This document shows positions 60,881 to 64,000 of a stretch of 64,000 nucleotides of DNA, piece after piece. The position numbers were made by a program, and so were the translations under genes. The stretch covers positions 221-64,220 of the forward strand of contig NZ_AWZU01000010.1 in the NCBI RefSeq assembly GCF_000472385.1. Reading direction: 5' to 3'. Position 1 is the first letter of the stretch. Each line of letters starts with the position of its first letter. The notes beneath the pieces are model-generated. The model was not told the origin of the DNA, did not search any database, and saw only the letters and a list, made by a program, of their open reading frames with translations. This DNA is from Bradyrhizobium sp. ARR65 (lineage in GTDB: Bacteria > Pseudomonadota > Alphaproteobacteria > Rhizobiales > Xanthobacteraceae).

Positions 60881-61759
60881 TTATCGCCTCTTCGCCGCGG
60901 CCGCGTGCGGCATCAAGAACACTTCAAGCGCCTTGACAACGTCAGCCAGTGATCCCGGATCAACGGCGACATCCTGGACGAAGGCCTTCCATTGTTGTTG
61001 CTTGGTTGGATCGTCCGCAAACGCCGCCGTTAGCCCATCAGGTGTCGCCGCCGGTATCTCAGTTTTCCGACGGGCGAAGGTCGTTGCGATGGCCCTTGCC
61101 AGCGCATCTTTGTTGAATTCGTGAGACCGCGCCAAGGTCCAGATGTCATAGAAATCCTTCATGCGGCCGTTGGCGCGACCCAGATCGACCATGGCCTGGA
61201 ATTTTTCTGCAATCACCGTCTCGTAAGGATAGGCACGCAGGTTCGGCGAGGGCTGATCCAGCAGAACGGGCATCTCGATATCGACGGGTTCCGGCTCGAC
61301 CGCATCGCCAAAAGCGATATCGATGATGATCCTCGGCTTCGCGCCGGCAATCTCAGCCGTCGTCTTGAGACGCATGCCGCCATATTCAGTTTGCTCACGG
61401 ATCGCCTCGATGGCGAGCCCATCGACATCAAAGACAACGCCATCGTCAATCTTTACGCCGCAAATTTCACGAAACGTCGCGAGCATGGCCGCCGGCGACG
61501 GATCACCATGTCCGAGCAGATCAAGGTCACGGGTGGGACGGTGAGGATCTTCCATCCAGCTGGTAATCAACATCGCGCCCTTGAGGATAAAGCGATCGCG
61601 ATATTTGCTCGTGCTGAGGCGATAAAGCAGGCGTTCGAGCGCGTAGCGGGTCAGAAGCAAATCGAGCGGCTGCCTGCGTTGCTTCGACAGGTTGAGCAGC
61701 CGGGCGCGTACAGATGCTGCGACGTTGACGATGGGTTTACGCTTGACCGGTTTAGGCAT
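60881..61759 (-). CDS. abiEii: AbiEii-type nucleotidyltransferase toxin
   Basis: A 292-aa type IV TA toxin of the AbiEii/AbiGii family. DNA-polymerase-beta-like NTase motifs: FILKGAMLITSW (G-A/S signature near 60), TRDLDLLGHG (catalytic Asp pair near 78-80), then PRIIIDIAFGDAV (third Asp near 153), and YETVIAEKFQAMVDLGRANG, RMKDFYDIWTLAR, highly conserved in the family. Such toxins add nucleotides to tRNA or similar targets and arrest growth upon phage infection. ATG 61759 overlaps the antitoxin end by eight bases. Intact. Confidence 0.93.
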   Translation of the reverse strand: MPKPVKRKPIVNVAASVRARLLNLSKQRRQPLDLLLTRYALERLLYRLSTSKYRDRFILKGAMLITSWMEDPHRPTRDLDLLGHGDPSPAAMLATFREICGVKIDDGVVFDVDGLAIEAIREQTEYGGMRLKTTAEIAGAKPRIIIDIAFGDAVEPEPVDIEMPVLLDQPSPNLRAYPYETVIAEKFQAMVDLGRANGRMKDFYDIWTLARSHEFNKDALARAIATTFARRKTEIPAATPDGLTAAFADDPTKQQQWKAFVQDVAVDPGSLADVVKALEVFLMPHAAAAKRR

Positions 61760-62399
61760 CCACTGTCAGCGCCTCCAGGCGGGGCTGGACAACTTTCTCC
61801 CAGATTCCGGCCTCAACCGCGAACTGGGCGATTTCAGCCGGCGTCGCCTTGCGTTTGCGAAGCGCTTCCTTCATGCCAAGCATGGCTTCGTTTAGGCTGA
61901 TTTGCGAGCCGTACCAGATCTTGTGGCGCTGGGCATGCCTGAACATATCAACGATGGTCTTGGCCGGTGTGTAGATACGAACCTCGACCCGCTCAATGAT
62001 ATGGGTCTTGATTCCGGTATCGAAGACTTTCGGCCCGAAGCGAACGATCTCGATCTTTGGTTGCTCGATCTTTGGCCGCCACTCGCGCGGTCGAATGGCC
62101 ATCCAGACAGCAGGAGGGATACGGTCCGTCAGTTCATGAAACGCGAGGGCGGAGCTGAGGCAGACGATACCGTTCGGAACAAGCTTGGCGGCCTCGGCCA
62201 GCGTGTGATTGGCATCAAGCGGCGCGTCAGCCAGTTGATAGAGGCCGCGAGCAAGCTGAACAACAGTACCCTTCTGCTCCATGCGGGAGATGGTCGCGGC
62301 CGTGATGTCATGGTTGAGGAATTCGGAAAGCCGAACCATGCCGCGATCCTTAAGCAGATCGAGCGCGCGGTCTTCCTGACGTGTTGAGGTGGCTGCCAT
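61752..62399 (-). CDS. abiEi: AbiEi-type antitoxin / autorepressor
   Basis: A 215-aa type IV antitoxin: N-terminal winged helix (DRALDLLKDRGMVRLSEFLN, HDITAATISRMEQKGTVVQL, ARGLYQLADAPLDANHTLAE), and a C-terminal antitoxicity domain (VEVRIYTPAKTIVDMFRHAQ, GSQISLNEAMLGMKEALRKR). The first domain binds inverted repeats to repress the operon; a matching pair lies directly upstream. ATG 62399 has no ribosome binding site and lies about 8 bases after the -10 box, so the mRNA may be leaderless. Confidence 0.93.
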   Translation of the reverse strand: MAATSTRQEDRALDLLKDRGMVRLSEFLNHDITAATISRMEQKGTVVQLARGLYQLADAPLDANHTLAEAAKLVPNGIVCLSSALAFHELTDRIPPAVWMAIRPREWRPKIEQPKIEIVRFGPKVFDTGIKTHIIERVEVRIYTPAKTIVDMFRHAQRHKIWYGSQISLNEAMLGMKEALRKRKATPAEIAQFAVEAGIWEKVVQPRLEALTVDA

Positions 62400-62459
62400 G
62401 GCTCACAATATGATACAAAACATCACCGATGTCAACAAGCTAGCAAGGTTTTATATCAT
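62400..62459 (-). promoter_or_regulatory. Promoter and inverted-repeat operator of abiE
   Basis: On the minus strand: TTGACA (62435-62430), 17-base spacer, CATATT (62412-62407). An inverted repeat with 12-base arms (62410-62421 and 62448-62459; ATGATAYAAAAC, one mismatch) brackets the promoter. One arm covers the -10, the other lies upstream of the -35. This fits AbiEi negative autoregulation, in which two repeats are bound. Confidence 0.65.
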
Positions 62460-62526
62460 CATAAGGCATTGATTTTACTTTAGAATATGAAGGAATGCTT
62501 GGCCGAGCGCTTCTGAGGCGGCCTCG

Positions 62527-63267
62527 TCAATCAGGTAGTTGGTCGCGGAGTTGCTCCAAAGTCGCAAACCGAACGCCGAATTCTGTCGCAAGCCAAGTTC
62601 TATTCGCCGTATCGAAAATGGAGAGTCCGGCTGAGCGAGCTCGATCGTCAGTACATAAAATATCATTCCGATAAGCAATGTGGGCTGCGACCAGCTCTCC
62701 GTCCGCCCACTCAGCACAGGCTTTCAAAAACACCTTTTCAGTGGAAGTCGTTCCGCGCGCGGCGTTCCAGCCGCCTGCTGCATCAAATGCAGCCTTGCCA
62801 ACGCCCCGAGACTCAATACGGGCCGCCAGATCGATTTGGCGCTGCTCGCGCTCGTTGTCCTTGGTTTCTGCGAACAGCGTGGGGTCGCGGATTTCCGCAG
62901 GACTTGGCAATCCCAGCCAGGCCGCACCTCTCAAAAGCCGAATGCCCGCAGCAAGCGCGCTTTTGAGTTTCTTGGATTGGACCTCAGGCAGGCCAGGGTG
63001 GCGCTTATCGTCAGGGCCGATCGACATGAAATGAACGTGGGGCTGGCCATGCCGCATGACGATGGAAAACGGAAACTGCACGTCCATCGCCGGCCCTGCG
63101 AAATAGGACGCCCGCTCGCTCTTGCGGATCGCTTCAATTCGGAAGCCAGACTCGCAAATGAACCCGGCTATTCGCCCATTCGCAATGGCCGATCGAACAG
63201 ACGCCCAATCCCGATCGTCCGGATCAAAAATCTTTTCCCATGCATTACTATCAAAGGTTACTCGCAC
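62527..63267 (-). CDS. PIN-like domain protein, 246 aa
   Basis: GTG 63267. Begins MRVTFDSNAWEKIFDPDDRD, with the first PIN-type Asp. A middle with GRIAGFICESGFRIEAIRKS (Glu), and near the C-terminus AYRNDILCTDDRARSAGLSI (Asp pair), then LEQLRDQLP. The spacing of acidic residues fits a large PIN-like ribonuclease, with an extra central insertion that is Lys/Arg-rich. No antitoxin beside it. It lies between abiE and the KAP-type fragment, so a defence role is plausible but unproven. The frame is intact. Confidence 0.65.
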   Translation of the reverse strand: MRVTFDSNAWEKIFDPDDRDWASVRSAIANGRIAGFICESGFRIEAIRKSERASYFAGPAMDVQFPFSIVMRHGQPHVHFMSIGPDDKRHPGLPEVQSKKLKSALAAGIRLLRGAAWLGLPSPAEIRDPTLFAETKDNEREQRQIDLAARIESRGVGKAAFDAAGGWNAARGTTSTEKVFLKACAEWADGELVAAHIAYRNDILCTDDRARSAGLSIFDTANRTWLATEFGVRFATLEQLRDQLPD

Positions 63268-63400
63268 AATCCAAAATCTCCGACAGACCTGCGCGAAAAA
63301 TGGACATTCCAGGGCCGTGTCGCAGACTCGAATGCCAATTGCATCAGGAAATCAGCCGCCATGAAATGGAGAAAATTCGACCCCTTGCCCCCACGCATGA

Positions 63401-63694
63401 TCATCCCAGCGAAACCAACGAAATAGCTGCCTCGCCGCGAAACCACCAGCAGGCGAAGTTCACGACCGCGATTTCGTCAGCGGCAACGGCATCCTTCAAG
63501 TGATGCTGGGTGAGATTGACAGCACTGCTCTTTCCCGAGCCCCAAGGGCCATTGAGCGCGATCACCGTCCCTTCGGGTGCTTTGATCTTGTGAATGGAGG
63601 CGGCGAGCGCTTGCGCGAACGGATCGATGCCGAACCGGTCTTCGGCAGGTTCCTTGATAGGCGCGTCGTTCGGCGACTGATTGAAGTCGGACAT
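63401..63694 (-). pseudogene. KAP-family P-loop NTPase, N-terminal fragment
   Basis: ATG 63694: MSDFNQSPNDAPIKEPAEDR, FGIDPFAQALAASIHKI, then Walker A ALNGPWGSGKSSAVNL and VNFACWWFRGEAAI. This is the start of KAP P-loop NTPases, membrane-associated ATPases found in defence islands. After about 90 residues the frame runs out (SLVSLG, stop); the remaining several hundred residues are missing. Confidence 0.75.
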
Positions 63695-63859
63695 GTTTGC
63701 TACCAGCCAATAAATAAGCGCCCGCAAGGGCGCTCGATGGGCGCTCAGTCGGGATCTACCTCATGCGACTCAAGCTGCATTATAGGCCGCCCGGGGCAGC
63801 ACATTTCCAGCCTCATCGAGCCGACAAACCGGCCATTTCACATCCTCAGCTCCTCGGTC

Positions 63860-63889
63860 TTTTGTGCCGTTTTGTGCCATTTTTGTGCC
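63860..63889. repeat. Three phased TTTTGTGCC repeats
   Basis: TTTTGTGCC at 63860-63868, 63870-63878 and 63881-63889: start-to-start spacing 10 and 11 bases, one helical turn. Such phased short repeats are typical of integrase arm sites or iterons. The rest of 63695-64000 has no recognisable gene. Confidence 0.7.
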
Positions 63890-64000
63890 GTGGATTTTTT
63901 GAGAACGGTTTGGGATCCGCACCGGAATGGCGTTAACCGGTTGTAATAACGGCTTCCCTTCGTACCCAGTGAGAACGAGTCGTAACGTATGAAAAAGCCC

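Overview
This window reads as a high-GC alphaproteobacterial genome, most likely Bradyrhizobium or a close relative. The call rests on a DUF3551 small secreted protein, a Ku end-joining protein, a very large hybrid Ser/Thr-kinase/AAA/histidine-kinase sensor, Liv-type ABC transport genes, and several rhizobial-plasmid families (DUF1403, an ScpB paralogue, RHE_PE00001 family, RepC). No nod, nif or type III secretion gene is visible. The high load of pseudogenes, insertion sequences, tRNA-end fragments and toxin-antitoxin (TA) modules is what one expects of an accessory region such as a genomic or symbiosis island.

Layout. 1-5.1 kb: the 5' end of a glmS-type gene (minus), a decayed small-gene pair, then a minus-strand operon glycosyltransferase > MFS exporter > alpha/beta hydrolase. 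5.7-11.2 kb: one giant sensor kinase. 12-14.4 kb: Ku, a small hypothetical gene and a PrlF-YhaV TA module. 15-19.6 kb: a small integrated unit: a GTG-started AAA ATPase fused to a DUF4435/TOPRIM-like domain (PARIS- or OLD-like candidate defence gene), a 3x19-bp tandem repeat, a tyrosine integrase and the 3' end of a tRNA-Glu(CTC), flanked by two broken scpB copies. 19.7-26.2 kb: small Bradyrhizobium-type genes (DUF3551, a 51-aa ORF, a 26-aa membrane microprotein), a two-helix membrane protein, an IS3 fragment, two decayed IS256-family elements and a dead cold-shock gene. 26.9-30 kb: three overlapping high-GC genes (PRTase-TRSP, HAD phosphatase, StiP) from a tellurite-resistance-associated biosynthetic operon. 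A fourth (CitE-like) gene is cut off after about 28 codons by a group II intron reverse-transcriptase fragment.

31.2-42 kb: a plasmid-like block: DUF1403-ScpB, a cluster of AATT..TGAG repeats, four intact TA modules or module remnants in 5.5 kb (TacAT-type, Phd-VapC, DUF433 with a deleted PIN gene, two VapBC), a frameshifted tyrosine recombinase, 5'-truncated RHE_PE00001-family and repC genes, and three tiny overlapping genes. This suggests capture of repABC-plasmid DNA. 42-51 kb: a dead pentapeptide-repeat gene, a CHAP/NlpC-like plus peptidoglycan-binding protein, divergent from a 1148-aa membrane patatin-like lipase, an IS1595 scrap, and a Fic protein whose N-terminal coding part contains a stop. 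51.4-58.8 kb: a seven-gene minus-strand operon sfnG-livG-livH-livM-substrate-binding protein-livF-acyl-CoA-dehydrogenase-like flavoprotein. It is best read as uptake and oxidative desulfuration of an organosulfur compound. 59.5-64 kb: a second island edge with a TraD-like remnant, a tRNA-Met(CAT) 3' end, two oppositely oriented integrase fragments, an intact AbiEi-AbiEii module with a visible promoter/operator, a PIN-like gene, a truncated KAP-type P-loop gene and three helically phased TTTTGTGCC repeats.

Coordinates and translations were read directly from the sequence. Family names come from motif recognition, not database searches. Several calls of decay rest on frame breaks that could in principle be sequencing errors.
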